Positions 9,367-18,293 of a stretch of DNA of 64,000 nt are shown here, piece by piece. The first letter of the stretch is position 1, and each line of letters starts with the position of its first letter. The stretch covers positions 1 through 64,000 of the forward strand of contig CALJGV010000002.1 of the NCBI GenBank assembly GCA_938075305.1. Reading direction: 5' to 3'. The DNA is from an uncultured bacterium. Its GTDB lineage: Bacteria > Planctomycetota > UBA1135 > GCA-002686595. The notes below the pieces were generated by a model. It saw nothing but the letters and a program-made list of their open reading frames with translations, searched no databases and was not told where the DNA came from. Both the position numbers and the translations under genes were made by a program.

Positions 9367-9948
9367 CTAGCGAAGGAGCGCTGACACGGGCATCGGCTCT
9401 CCTACCAACTTCCAGCCCCCTCCCCGGAGCCCGAGCACGCCTGAGGGCGCGCCCTCGGCCGCTGGGATCACCTCTGCCACCAGGGTGAACGGGCCTTCCC
9501 CCGTGGGCTCGAAGCACGTCTTCTGGGTGTAGAGCGAGGTCGTCCGACCGCCGACAGCTCCCGACCAGACCCACTCCCCCAGGGGCGCGCTCTCCATGAA
9601 GATCACGTCCCCGTTCGCGTCCTCGAGCCGGAGCTGGAAGGTGGTGGCTGACCAGGGTTCGGCCTGCTTCTCGATCAGCTCATCGCCGGAAGGCAGCGGG
9701 AGGTCGAGGTCCAGGTAACCCACCATCTCGGCGCCGGGGCACCACTCCAGCTCACGCCGGATGACCTGCGCTCGGTCGAGATCCAGGGCCTCGGGCACGG
9801 AGAGTCGATACCGCTCGAACCCGGCGCCCTCTCCGCCGTCCACCAGGGTGAATGCGCCGTTCGCGACGGGCTCGACCTCGGGGACGGAGCCACAGCCGGC
9901 GCAGAGGAGCAGGACGGACAGAACGGCGAGGGACGAAGAGGGGCGCAT
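9367..9948 (-). CDS. Putative lipoprotein of unknown function
   Basis: Protein of 193 residues beginning with a classic lipoprotein signal, VLLLCAGC, with the lipidated cysteine at residue 19. The mature part is acidic and beta-rich, with two well-spaced cysteines (EWCPGAE and KTCFEP) that could pair in the periplasm. I recognise no domain. It is on the same strand as, and 71 bp upstream of, the propeller protein, so it may be transcribed with that gene and the FAD oxidoreductase. Confidence 0.7.
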   Translation of the reverse strand: MRPSSSLAVLSVLLLCAGCGSVPEVEPVANGAFTLVDGGEGAGFERYRLSVPEALDLDRAQVIRRELEWCPGAEMVGYLDLDLPLPSGDELIEKQAEPWSATTFQLRLEDANGDVIFMESAPLGEWVWSGAVGGRTTSLYTQKTCFEPTGEGPFTLVAEVIPAAEGAPSGVLGLRGGGWKLVGEPMPVSALLR

Positions 9949-10057
9949 GGCGGGGTTGGGCGGGAAGGAACGCGAACGGCACCAGGGATTCCGAGCGACG
10001 CCCTCGCTATTACACCCCCGCCGAGTTTCTTTCAGGGGCCGCTCCGCAGCCCCTCGA

Positions 10058-11266
10058 TCAGTGCAAGCGCGCTGCTGGAGTGAGCGGCTCCACCGGAGCT
10101 GACCCGCGAAGGGCCCGGGTCCCGCGGGGCATGAGCACCGGCCCGGTCCCGCCCGAGAGGAGCCCCTCCTCGACGCGGCGAGCGGCCCGATCCCACCCCC
10201 AGCGCTCCTCGACCGCGGCCTTGGCCTGCGCTCCGGCCACCGCGAGCCGATCCAGGTCCGAGGTCCAGTTCAGGATCACCTCTGCGAGCGACGACGGTTC
10301 GTCGTCCTGGAGCAGCGAGCCCGTGACACCGTCCTCGATGATCTCCCGGGCCGCGCCACGGTCGAGGGCCACCGCAGGGCACCCGGCCGACATGGCCTCG
10401 AGGATCGCGATGCCAAAGGGCTCGAAGCGCGACGGGCAGAGGAAGAGCGAGGCGTCGAGGTAACGCCGCTGGAGCTCGTCCCGTCGCTCCCCGTCGAGCG
10501 CGCCAACCCATTCGATCCCGGGTTCGTCCACGGCCATTCCCGCGGGCCCGATCACCTGGAGGCGAAGGTCCGGTCGCGCCTTCCGCGCGATCCGGAACGC
10601 GTCGAGGACCAGGGGACCGTTCTTCCGCTGCCAGTCCCGCCCGACGAAGAGGACGGTGCGGCCGTCGTGGGGCGTCCGCTCCGGCGGATCCAGATCGAAG
10701 TTCGTCCCTGCCCCTGTGATCACGAGTCGGTCGTGCGGGATCCCGTAATCCTCCTCGAGGGACGCCGCGCACCACCGGGTTCGCGGGAAGAGCACCGTAC
10801 AACGCTCGAGGATGTCCCGCTGCTGGGCCACGCACGCCTCGACCTCGAGGGGCGTGAGTTGCCCGAAGTCGTGCTCCCCCGCGCGGGCGATCTGGGCGAA
10901 GGTCGCGTCGAGCGCCGCCCCCACGGGGAGCGCCGCCCGAGCCCCGCGCTCCGCCGGGAAGAAGTCCGTCCCGTACATGAGCGCGGCATCGGCGTCGGAG
11001 CGGGCGAGACTCCTCTGCGCCCGACCGGATCGCAGCTCGACGGCGAGGGGCGACCAGCGGGCGCGGAGACGGTGCGCAGGCGCCCGTCGGGAGCGGGCGA
11101 GCTCCAGCGCGCGGGTAGCGAGGCTCGCCAGTCGCGGGAGGTCGACGTCCACGGCTCCCGCGAGGGACCCGAGCCCGTCGAGGGCGAGGAAGAGCTGCCG
11201 GGCCGACCCTGAGAAGCTGCGGCGACTCGTGGGGTCGCCGGAACAGAGTCCGAGAATCCGCGGCAT
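10058..11266 (-). CDS. Glycosyltransferase family 4 (GT-B fold)
   Basis: Protein of about 402 residues. The second Rossmann half shows VLFVGRDWQRKN, then LFLCPSRFEPFGIAILEAMSAGCP with the retaining E-x7-E motif, and ends DGVTGSLL; these are hallmarks of GT4 enzymes. It transfers a sugar from a nucleotide donor to an unidentified acceptor, probably for a surface glycan. I chose the ATG at 11266 (MPRILGLCSGD), which starts directly on the first beta strand; a GTG at 11284 would add six residues. It appears to be monocistronic, with 109 bp to the lipoprotein gene downstream. Confidence 0.85.
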   Translation of the reverse strand: MPRILGLCSGDPTSRRSFSGSARQLFLALDGLGSLAGAVDVDLPRLASLATRALELARSRRAPAHRLRARWSPLAVELRSGRAQRSLARSDADAALMYGTDFFPAERGARAALPVGAALDATFAQIARAGEHDFGQLTPLEVEACVAQQRDILERCTVLFPRTRWCAASLEEDYGIPHDRLVITGAGTNFDLDPPERTPHDGRTVLFVGRDWQRKNGPLVLDAFRIARKARPDLRLQVIGPAGMAVDEPGIEWVGALDGERRDELQRRYLDASLFLCPSRFEPFGIAILEAMSAGCPAVALDRGAAREIIEDGVTGSLLQDDEPSSLAEVILNWTSDLDRLAVAGAQAKAAVEERWGWDRAARRVEEGLLSGGTGPVLMPRGTRALRGSAPVEPLTPAARLH

Positions 11267-11519
11267 GGCGGCGATCGTATCCACCGCGCACCCAAGCTAG
11301 AAGTACTTCGACCCGGGGACCGCTCGCCCGTCCGCGAGGGATTGCCCTCAACCCTCCCTGTGCCCGCGGTACTCCGCGTCGCCCTGGACCCGCTTGTTGG
11401 GTCCAGCAGCGCCTCGCCAGGGGGCGACTGTTGGGCCTCTGTTCAGGCTCGAGCACGAATGGCGGTGGAGAGGCCTCGGTCCCCTAGGCTGGAGGCTCCC
11501 CTCACTCGCCCACCCCGCC

Positions 11520-12935
11520 ATGCTCGTCGCCGCTCTCCTCCTCTTCCCGGGACACCACGCACCCTTACCGCCGCTCGCCCCATCCTCGATGGGCTCCAAG
11601 ATCGAGTGGACCGCCGAGGTCGAGGGCGCCCTCGAGCTCGCCAGCAAGGAGCAGCGGGTCGTGATGGTCGCCCTTGGAGAGGCCGAGGAGGGCCGGACCG
11701 AACTCCATGTCCAGGAGGTCTACGCGGACAAGGTCGTGTCCAAGGCCGCGGCCGCGACGATCAACGTGCCCGCGTGGTCGTTCGGTGAGGACGAGGCCAA
11801 GAGGCTTCCGAAGATGAAGGGCGTCGAGCCGCGGAATCACCGCAACAACCTGGCCACGGTGCTGGAGCGGTGGGTGACCCCCAACACGAGCGGCGTGGTC
11901 GCGCTCCCCCACCACCTTTGGGTCGGGCCCGATGGGACGCTGCTCCTCTCCTGCCCCTGGGAGATCTCGGCCGAGGAGCTCGCCTGGTGCACCGACGAGG
12001 CGCTCCGGCGGGCCGGTGTCGAGGACCGACCGGAGTTGCCCGAGGGCGCGCACCCGCCCCGGCGCCTGCTCGTGGGAGAGACCTTCCGGGTCATCGATGA
12101 GGACGAGCTCGGGCGCGGGCTGAAGCAGACGGAGCTGGACGAGAAGCTCAGCGCGCTCAGCAAGCGCTTCATCGGAATGGGCGACCGTGGAGACGTGATC
12201 CAGATCATGTTCACCGCCGAGCCTGCGGCGTCGGACTTCCTCGCGAAGCAGATCGGCGGGTGGGACCTCGGGGGCGGCTTCGGCGGCGGCGGCGCGATCG
12301 TGGACGGCACGGTCGAGCTGCTTGGCACGATCTCCCCCGCCAACTTCATCGAGGTGCTGGCCGAGACCGCTCGCAGCCCGAGCGCGTCTAGGCGAACGCG
12401 CACCGCGGTGGCTCTGGAACAGATCGGCAGCCGCGACGGGCTCTCCATCGCCAAGAAGGGCTGGAAGTCCGAGAAGGACGAGGGCGCGCGAGCCGAGTGG
12501 ATCCGCGCCCTGGCCGCCTGCGGCCGGACCGACAAGGGCAGCATCCGCACCGTCATCAAGGCGGCGGCCAAGGACGACAACCCGCTCGTCCGGCGCAGCG
12601 CCCTGATCGGGCTCGGATTCACCCTCCCCAACGGGGACGCCCTGGAGGCGCTGCAGGAGGCCCTCGGAGGACCGCTCGCAGAGGAGCGGGACGCCGCCGT
12701 GCTGGCCCTCGCGCTGGGCCGGGCGCGGGACCAGGCCAGCCTCGTGCAGGGGGTGCTCGAGTCGGACCTCGAGGACGGGTCCCGGAGGACCGCCGAGGCC
12801 GCCATGCGTGTCCTCGAGGGTGGGCCGCTCTATCCGCTCGCCGGCGAGTTCAAGCGGATCTCCGAGAGCGAGATCGAGCGGGGCCGGATCTTCTTCCGTC
12901 CCGTCGGCGACAACCTGGAGTCGATGGGCCGATGA
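11520..12935 (+). CDS. Thioredoxin-like protein with HEAT-like repeats
   Basis: About 471 residues from the ATG at 11520, which starts a hydrophobic leader (MLVAALLLFPGHH). Residues about 30-180 resemble a thioredoxin fold (KEQRVVMVAL..., then LPHHLWVGPDGTLLLS with a loop like the cis-Pro turn), but no CXXC is present, so it is unlikely to be a redox enzyme. A glycine-rich loop near residue 260 is followed by an alpha-helical region of HEAT-like repeats (about 290-455). The stop overlaps the ATG of the following sulfatase by ATGA, so the two are co-translated. The function is unknown; a partner or assembly factor for the secreted sulfatase is one possibility. Confidence 0.75.
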   Translation: MLVAALLLFPGHHAPLPPLAPSSMGSKIEWTAEVEGALELASKEQRVVMVALGEAEEGRTELHVQEVYADKVVSKAAAATINVPAWSFGEDEAKRLPKMKGVEPRNHRNNLATVLERWVTPNTSGVVALPHHLWVGPDGTLLLSCPWEISAEELAWCTDEALRRAGVEDRPELPEGAHPPRRLLVGETFRVIDEDELGRGLKQTELDEKLSALSKRFIGMGDRGDVIQIMFTAEPAASDFLAKQIGGWDLGGGFGGGGAIVDGTVELLGTISPANFIEVLAETARSPSASRRTRTAVALEQIGSRDGLSIAKKGWKSEKDEGARAEWIRALAACGRTDKGSIRTVIKAAAKDDNPLVRRSALIGLGFTLPNGDALEALQEALGGPLAEERDAAVLALALGRARDQASLVQGVLESDLEDGSRRTAEAAMRVLEGGPLYPLAGEFKRISESEIERGRIFFRPVGDNLESMGR

Positions 12936-14272
12936 CGGCGCTGAAGGCCTGGCGGCAGCCGCTCGTCGTCCTCCTCACCGCGCTCGCCACGGCCCTCGTG
13001 GGGGCCGCCCAGGCAGCGTCCCAGGGCCCCCCTGGCCCGGACCTGCGCCCCAACATCGTCCTCATCCTGGCGGACGATCTGGGCTACGAGTGCCTGGGCG
13101 TCAACGGCGGCGAGTCCTACCAGACCCCTCGCCTGGACCGGATGGCGGCGGAGGGCGTGCGCTTCACCCGCTGCCACAGCACGCCCCTGTGCACGCCGTC
13201 CCGGGTCCAGCTCATGACCGGGCGCTACTCCTTCCGCAACTACGTCCGCTTCGGCTACCTGAATCCGGACGAGGTCACCTTCGCGAGGCACTTCCAGGAC
13301 GCGGAGTACGACACCGCGATCGTGGGCAAGTGGCAGCTGACGTACGGGGACGTCGACCCCCAGCGGCCCGCGCAGCTCGGCTTCGATGAGTGGTGCCTGT
13401 GGAACACCAACCTGCCCCCGGGCTCCCGCTATGCGGACCCCCAGCTCGACAGCGGCGGCCAGGTCCGGGTGCACGCCGGCGCGTTCGGCCCCGACGTGCT
13501 CTGCGATCGCGCCGTCGGCCTGCTCGAGCAGGAGCGAGAGGCCCCGCTCCTCCTCTACTACCCCATGGTTCTGCCCCACTCGCCGTTCGTTCGGCCCCCC
13601 GGGGTCGACGAGTCCGTCGAGGGCGAGCAGGACCGGTTCGCCGCCATGGTGCACCACATGGACTCCCTCGTGGGGCGGATCCTCGATGCCGCCGCGGGCG
13701 AGGAACGTCAGAGGGAGACGCTCGTGATCTTCGTCGGCGACAACGGTACAGACCGTCGGATCACGAGCCGATGGGAGGGCGTGGACTGGGAAGGTGTCGA
13801 CATCGTGGGCGGCAAGTCACGCATGAACACCCACGGGACCCACGTGCCGATGATCGCCTGGTGGCCAGGGCGCGCCGCACCGGCAGCCAACAGGGACCTC
13901 GTGGACTTCACCGACTTTCTCCCGACCCTCTGCGAGGCTGCAGGCATCACCCTGCCCGAGACGCCGGAGATCGACGGGGTGAGCTTCCTCCCTCGCCTCC
14001 TGGGACAGCCCCACGAGCCGCGAGAGTGGATCTTCTGTCACTACGACCCGCGCTGGAACGTCCCGGGGAAGCCCGGCCGCTTCGCCCAGGACCGGACGTA
14101 CCGACTCCACCACGACGGCCGGCTGATCCACGTCGAGCGTGACCCCCTCGGCCAGAATCCTGTGGAGGGTGATGGAGGTGGCTCGCGGCAACGCCTACAG
14201 GCCGTGCTGGATCGGATGCCGCCTTGGACGCCGCCGGACCGGGCGCGGCGCCCCAGGACCTCCAAAGACTGA
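12932..14272 (+). CDS. Secreted type I sulfatase, coupled to HEAT protein
   Basis: Protein of 446 residues with a signal peptide (about 1-29). It has NIVLILADDLGYECLG for metal binding and the formylglycine motif C87-T-P-S-R in STPLCTPSRVQLMTGRYS. VGKWQLT and VGDNGTD are later active-site blocks. It is a type I sulfatase family enzyme expected to act on sulfated glycans outside the cytoplasm. The start overlaps the preceding thioredoxin-like/HEAT gene by 4 bases. It is more compact than the sulfatase at 4064 and is not a recent copy of it. Confidence 0.92.
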   Translation: MTALKAWRQPLVVLLTALATALVGAAQAASQGPPGPDLRPNIVLILADDLGYECLGVNGGESYQTPRLDRMAAEGVRFTRCHSTPLCTPSRVQLMTGRYSFRNYVRFGYLNPDEVTFARHFQDAEYDTAIVGKWQLTYGDVDPQRPAQLGFDEWCLWNTNLPPGSRYADPQLDSGGQVRVHAGAFGPDVLCDRAVGLLEQEREAPLLLYYPMVLPHSPFVRPPGVDESVEGEQDRFAAMVHHMDSLVGRILDAAAGEERQRETLVIFVGDNGTDRRITSRWEGVDWEGVDIVGGKSRMNTHGTHVPMIAWWPGRAAPAANRDLVDFTDFLPTLCEAAGITLPETPEIDGVSFLPRLLGQPHEPREWIFCHYDPRWNVPGKPGRFAQDRTYRLHHDGRLIHVERDPLGQNPVEGDGGGSRQRLQAVLDRMPPWTPPDRARRPRTSKD

Positions 14273-14301
14273 GTTTCCCTGCCCCTCTCCCACCCACCAC
14301 C

Positions 14302-14868
14302 ATGTCCTCGCCGCTCATCGTCGCCTTCGCCGGCTCGTGCCGTCCCCACTCGCTCAACCGTCGGCTCCTCTCCGCTGCGGTCGCCCTCGCCGAGGAGGCG
14401 GGCGCGAGGGTGGACGTGGTGGACCTCGCGGCGCTGCCCATGCCGCTCTTCGACGAGGACCTCGAGGCCCGCGGTACGCCGGAGAGCGCCACCGCCTTCA
14501 AGGAGCGCCTCAAGGCCGCGGACGGCATCCTGATCGCCTCGCCCGAGTACAACTCGTCGTATCCCGCCCTGGTGAAGAACGTGATTGACTGGGCCACCCG
14601 CCCGGCCGCGGGGGAGGCCATGTTGGCCGCCTTCTCCGGCAAGGCGTGCGGGCTCCTCTCCGCCTCCCCCGGGGCCCTCGGCGGCATCCGCATGCTCCCC
14701 CAGCTACGCCTGCTCCTCTCCAACATCGGCGTCCACGTGGTCCCCGCCCAGTTCGGGCTCGGTCGAGCCCACGAGGCCTTCCAGGAGGACGGGACGCTCA
14801 AGGACGAGCGCTCCCAGGCCATGCTCAAGCAGGTCGTGACCCAGACCGTCGAGCTCGCGGGCCGCTAG
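14302..14868 (+). CDS. NADPH-dependent FMN reductase-like protein
   Basis: Protein of 188 residues of the flavodoxin-like NAD(P)H:FMN reductase family. It opens with the flavin-phosphate loop AFAGSCRPHSLNRRLL and contains ASPEYNSSYPALVKNVIDW, the diagnostic flavin/dimer loop. It ends one base before the converging pseudouridine synthase gene. It may reduce FMN, quinones or azo compounds; the physiological acceptor is not evident. The start MSSPLIVAF is the only one that places the first beta strand correctly. Confidence 0.9.
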   Translation: MSSPLIVAFAGSCRPHSLNRRLLSAAVALAEEAGARVDVVDLAALPMPLFDEDLEARGTPESATAFKERLKAADGILIASPEYNSSYPALVKNVIDWATRPAAGEAMLAAFSGKACGLLSASPGALGGIRMLPQLRLLLSNIGVHVVPAQFGLGRAHEAFQEDGTLKDERSQAMLKQVVTQTVELAGR

Positions 14869-15546
14869 TCAGAGCTCACGCCACCCGCGCCAGACCTCCT
14901 GGGGCGGGAGCGCGGCGCGGAGCGCCACGGGCTCGGGACGTGTGGGGTGCGGGACCTCCAGGGACAGGGCGTGCAAGGCCACACTGCGGTCCGGCAGCGG
15001 CGAGGTGGCCCCGTAACGCAGATCCCCCTTCAGCGGGGCCCCGAGGGACGCCATGGCCACCCTGAGTTGATGGGAGCGGCCCGTGATCGGGGACAGTCGG
15101 ACGAGGCTCTCGTCGCCCCGACTCTCCAGCCGCTGGAAGCGGGTCTCTGCCCGCTTAGCTCCCGGCGTATCAGGTTCCACGACTCGCACGCTGTTGCGGC
15201 TCGTGTCCTTGAGGAGCCAGTGTTCGATGACCCCCTCGGACTCCCGGAGCGGGCGGGAAGTGACCGCCACGTAGGTCTTCTCCGCGGCTCCTCCGCGGAA
15301 GCTCTCGGAGAGTCGCGCCGCCCCCTTGCTCGTCCGCCCGAAGCACACAACGCCGCTGACCGGTCGGTCGAGGCGATGGACCACGCCGAGGAAGACCTCC
15401 CCGGGCTTGTTGAACTCTCGCTTGAGGTAGGCCTTCGCGGTTTCGAGGAGGCTCAGGTCCCCGCTCTCGTCAGGGACCACCGGGAGCCCCGCGGGCTTGG
15501 CCACGCCGAGCACGTGGTTGCAGCAGTGCAGGACATCGAGGTCCAT
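14869..15546 (-). CDS. RluA-family RNA pseudouridine synthase
   Basis: Protein of about 225 residues from the ATG at 15546. The catalytic motif is VHRLDRPVSG, where the aspartate of HRLD attacks the uridine ring. It carries no S4 domain, so it is a short, stand-alone RluA-type enzyme; the rRNA or tRNA target is unknown. Its ATG overlaps the stop of the upstream methyltransferase (ATGA), and that gene in turn follows an ABC-F ATPase. The three form a minus-strand operon devoted to RNA modification and translation. Confidence 0.88.
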   Translation of the reverse strand: MDLDVLHCCNHVLGVAKPAGLPVVPDESGDLSLLETAKAYLKREFNKPGEVFLGVVHRLDRPVSGVVCFGRTSKGAARLSESFRGGAAEKTYVAVTSRPLRESEGVIEHWLLKDTSRNSVRVVEPDTPGAKRAETRFQRLESRGDESLVRLSPITGRSHQLRVAMASLGAPLKGDLRYGATSPLPDRSVALHALSLEVPHPTRPEPVALRAALPPQEVWRGWREL

Positions 15547-16496
15547 CACGCTCCCTTGGGGTTCGCCACGTCGTGGGCACAACCTCGGGCCCACCGTGCG
15601 CAGAAGCCGGCGGGGAGCCAGCGCCGGGCCGTGCCCCCCGGCTCCTCGCCGGGAGCCTCGGGGATCGCCAGCTCTCCGGCCTCGACAGACCCGCCGTCCA
15701 GGTCCCCGAACAGATTGATGAAGGCCAGCGGGGAATAACCGACCGCGTAGGTGCTGAGCACCACCATCGCGACGGGGTTCGCCAGCTGGCCGGCCAGGTC
15801 CACGAGCTCGGCGAGGTGCTCCTCCAGACGCCAGACCTCCCCCTTGGGACCGCGACCGTAGTGCGGCGGATCCATCAGGATCGCGTCATAGGTGGAGCCC
15901 CTTCGGACCTCGCGTCGGGCGAAGCGCAGGGCGTCCTCGCAGACCACGCGCATGCCGCTACGCCCCAAGCCGCTGGCCTCGGCGTTGTCGACCGCCCAGG
16001 TGATGGAGGCCTTGGACGCGTCCACGTGGGTCACCTCCCACCCGGCCTTCGCCGCCAGGACGCTCGCGGCACCGGAGTACCCGAACAGATTGAGGAGCCT
16101 GGGTGCCTCGCCCTCAAGCTCGCCACCGAGGCGCTCGACCGCGGACCAATTCGCGGCCTGCTCCGGGAAGAGGCCCACGTGCTTGAAGGGCGTCGGGCGG
16201 ATGAGGAGGCGGGCGCCGCCGTGGGCGACCTCCCACTGGGGCTGTTGCCCCCGCGCCTCCGCCGGCGCCCCGCGGCGCGCCTCCCAGCGACCGCCTCGAT
16301 CGGACTCCCGGACGAAGGTCAGGTCCGCTGTCGACCAGACGTCTTCGCCTCGACGCCGACCCCAGAGCGCCTGGGGGTCGGGGCGGCGGAGGACCACCGG
16401 GCCGAACCGCTCCAGCTTCTCCCCCTCGCCGCTATCCAGCAGAGAGTAGTCAGCGAGATCCGGGGCTTCGAAGACGGAGGGTTGCACGGGGAGCAT
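15546..16496 (-). CDS. Class I SAM-dependent rRNA methyltransferase (RlmI/COG1092-like)
   Basis: Protein of about 316 residues. The SAM fold is clear: LLNLFGYSGAASVLAAKAG is motif I, EVTHVDASKASITWA is motif II and ILMDPPHYGRGPKGEVW is the catalytic loop. The last is characteristic of the RlmI-like family that methylates 23S rRNA cytosine C5 and relatives. The N-terminal PUA domain of E. coli RlmI appears shortened or absent. I chose ATG 16496 (MLPVQPSVFEAPD). It sits 32 bp downstream of the ABC-F gene and overlaps the pseudouridine synthase start. Confidence 0.85.
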   Translation of the reverse strand: MLPVQPSVFEAPDLADYSLLDSGEGEKLERFGPVVLRRPDPQALWGRRRGEDVWSTADLTFVRESDRGGRWEARRGAPAEARGQQPQWEVAHGGARLLIRPTPFKHVGLFPEQAANWSAVERLGGELEGEAPRLLNLFGYSGAASVLAAKAGWEVTHVDASKASITWAVDNAEASGLGRSGMRVVCEDALRFARREVRRGSTYDAILMDPPHYGRGPKGEVWRLEEHLAELVDLAGQLANPVAMVVLSTYAVGYSPLAFINLFGDLDGGSVEAGELAIPEAPGEEPGGTARRWLPAGFCARWARGCAHDVANPKGA

Positions 16497-16528
16497 GGTA
16501 CCCGCGGCAGAGGCGCCGCATCGGGGGC

Positions 16529-18151
16529 TCAGGCGTGGACGCCGGGGGCCTCCTGCCCCGTGCGCTCCACCCACTCCGCGTAGTCGCCCGGGTACACCCG
16601 CGCGTCCCCGTTCGAGAGGTCGAGCACCCGGTTGGCCAGCCCGCGCAGGAACGTCCGGTCGTGGCTGACGAAGATCATCGTGCCCTCGAACTTGGAGAGG
16701 GTCTCCACCAGCATCTCCTTGGTGGCGAGGTCGAGGTGGTTCGTGGGCTCGTCCAGCACGAGGAAGTTGGGCGGGTCGAAGAGCATCTGCGCCAGCACGA
16801 GCCGCGAGCGCTCGCCACCCGAGAGCACCCGAATAGGCTTCTCGATCTCATCCCCGGGGAAGTCGAAGCACCCCAGCAGATTGCGCTTGGAGGGCGTGGT
16901 GGCCGTCGGGAAGGCGCCGTCGATCTGCTCCCAGACCGTCAGGGCGGGGTCCAGCACCTCGAGCGCGGACTGGGCGAAGTAGCCCATCTTCAGGGACGCC
17001 CCGAGGCGCACGGCCCCCGAGTCCGCCTCGATGACCCGCGCCAGGAGCTTGAGCAGGGTGGACTTGCCCGCGCCGTTCGCCCCCATCACGCACCAGCGCT
17101 CCCCGCGCTTCACTTCGAGGTCGAGGCCGTCGTACACGGTGTGGTCGCCGTAGCTCTTGTGCACGCCGGTGAGGGTCGCCACGTCGTTGCCCGAGCGCGG
17201 CGGCGTCCCGACGCGGAAGGGGACCAGCACCCGCTTCTTCGGCGGCTCGAGCTTCTCGATCTTCTCGAGCTTCTTGACCCGCGACTGGACCTGGGCGGCC
17301 TTCGCCGCGTGCTTGTCGAAGCGCTCGATGAAGCGCTCTTCCTTCTTCAGCATGGCCTGCTGCCGGCTGAAGGCCGCGTCCTGCTGCTGCGCTCGCACGA
17401 GCCGCTCTCGGTCATAGAAGTCGTAGTTGCCCGAGTACTGCACGAGCTCGCCCGCATCGATCTCCACGATTCGCCCAACCACTCGGTTCATGAAGTCCCG
17501 GTCGTGGCAGGTCATCAGGAGCGTCGCGTCGGAGGCCTGGAGGAACTTCTCGAGCCACAGGATCGACTCGATGTCCAGGTGGTTCGTGGGCTCATCGAGC
17601 AGCAGGACATCCGGCTTGCCGATCAGGACCTGCGCGATGGAGACACGCATTCGCCACCCCCCGGACAGCGCCGCGAAGGGGCCCGCGATCTGCTCGGGGC
17701 GGAACCCAAGGCCGTTGAGGACCTCGTGCGCCGTGGATTCCAGCTCGTACCCACCAAGCTGGGCATATTCGCCCTGGATCTCGCCGAACCGCTCGAGGAT
17801 CTCGTCCATTCGCTCCGCCTGCTCAGGGTCGGCCATGGCCTCCTCGAGGGCCCCCACCTCGGCGTGCAAGGCGCCTAGCCGGCCGCTACCGGTGATGGCC
17901 TCGTCCAGCACCGTCCGGTCCGTCGCCTCGGCCGCGTCCTGACGGAAGTATCCGACGGACAGGTGCCGGGGGACCGTGACCTCGCCCGCATCCGGCTGCT
18001 CCTCGCCAACGATGAGCCGGAACATCGTCGACTTCCCCGACCCGTTGGGGCCGACAAGGCCAACCTTGTCGCCGGGATCGAGCTGGCAGGAGGCACTCGT
18101 GAGGAGCGCCTGACGACCAAAGTGCTTGGAGACGTTGGAGAGGGCGATCAT
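16529..18151 (-). CDS. ABC-F family ribosome-associated ATPase
   Basis: Protein of 540 residues with two ABC ATPase domains and no membrane segments. Domain 1 has GPNGSGKST, LSGGWRMR and LLLDEPTNHLD. The inter-domain linker (about 250-310) is a charged helical pair with FDKHAAKAAQVQSRVKKLEK. Domain 2 has GANGAGKST, LSGGERSRL and FLVLDEPTNHLD. ABC-F proteins bind the ribosomal E site and rescue or tune translation; the linker resembles the YbiT/ABCF2 type more than EttA. The start MIALSNVSKHFG at 18151 begins the first strand; upstream in-frame sequence is low complexity and overlaps the terminator, so it is not coding. It heads the operon with two RNA-modification genes. Confidence 0.93.
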   Translation of the reverse strand: MIALSNVSKHFGRQALLTSASCQLDPGDKVGLVGPNGSGKSTMFRLIVGEEQPDAGEVTVPRHLSVGYFRQDAAEATDRTVLDEAITGSGRLGALHAEVGALEEAMADPEQAERMDEILERFGEIQGEYAQLGGYELESTAHEVLNGLGFRPEQIAGPFAALSGGWRMRVSIAQVLIGKPDVLLLDEPTNHLDIESILWLEKFLQASDATLLMTCHDRDFMNRVVGRIVEIDAGELVQYSGNYDFYDRERLVRAQQQDAAFSRQQAMLKKEERFIERFDKHAAKAAQVQSRVKKLEKIEKLEPPKKRVLVPFRVGTPPRSGNDVATLTGVHKSYGDHTVYDGLDLEVKRGERWCVMGANGAGKSTLLKLLARVIEADSGAVRLGASLKMGYFAQSALEVLDPALTVWEQIDGAFPTATTPSKRNLLGCFDFPGDEIEKPIRVLSGGERSRLVLAQMLFDPPNFLVLDEPTNHLDLATKEMLVETLSKFEGTMIFVSHDRTFLRGLANRVLDLSNGDARVYPGDYAEWVERTGQEAPGVHA

Positions 18152-18217
18152 GGCGCGGGAGAGCATAGCCCGGCGCCGCCCGGGTGGTCCCGCAGAGGCC
18201 ATCCGGAATAAGAACGG

Positions 18218-18255
18218 GCGAGGGCCGGCCCCCCAATCGGGAAGCCGGCCCTCGC
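18218..18255 (-). terminator. Intrinsic terminator after the Cys-Cys repeat gene
   Basis: A perfect 12-bp GC-rich stem (18244-18255 with 18218-18229) and a 14-nt loop is followed, in the minus direction, by a U-rich stretch (CCGTTCTTATTCC). It lies between the stop of the repeat protein gene at 18294 and the ABC-F start at 18151, separating the two units. Confidence 0.75.
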
Positions 18256-18293
18256 CGCGGTGCCAGGAGCGAGCGCCCCCGGATCTGCTGGAC

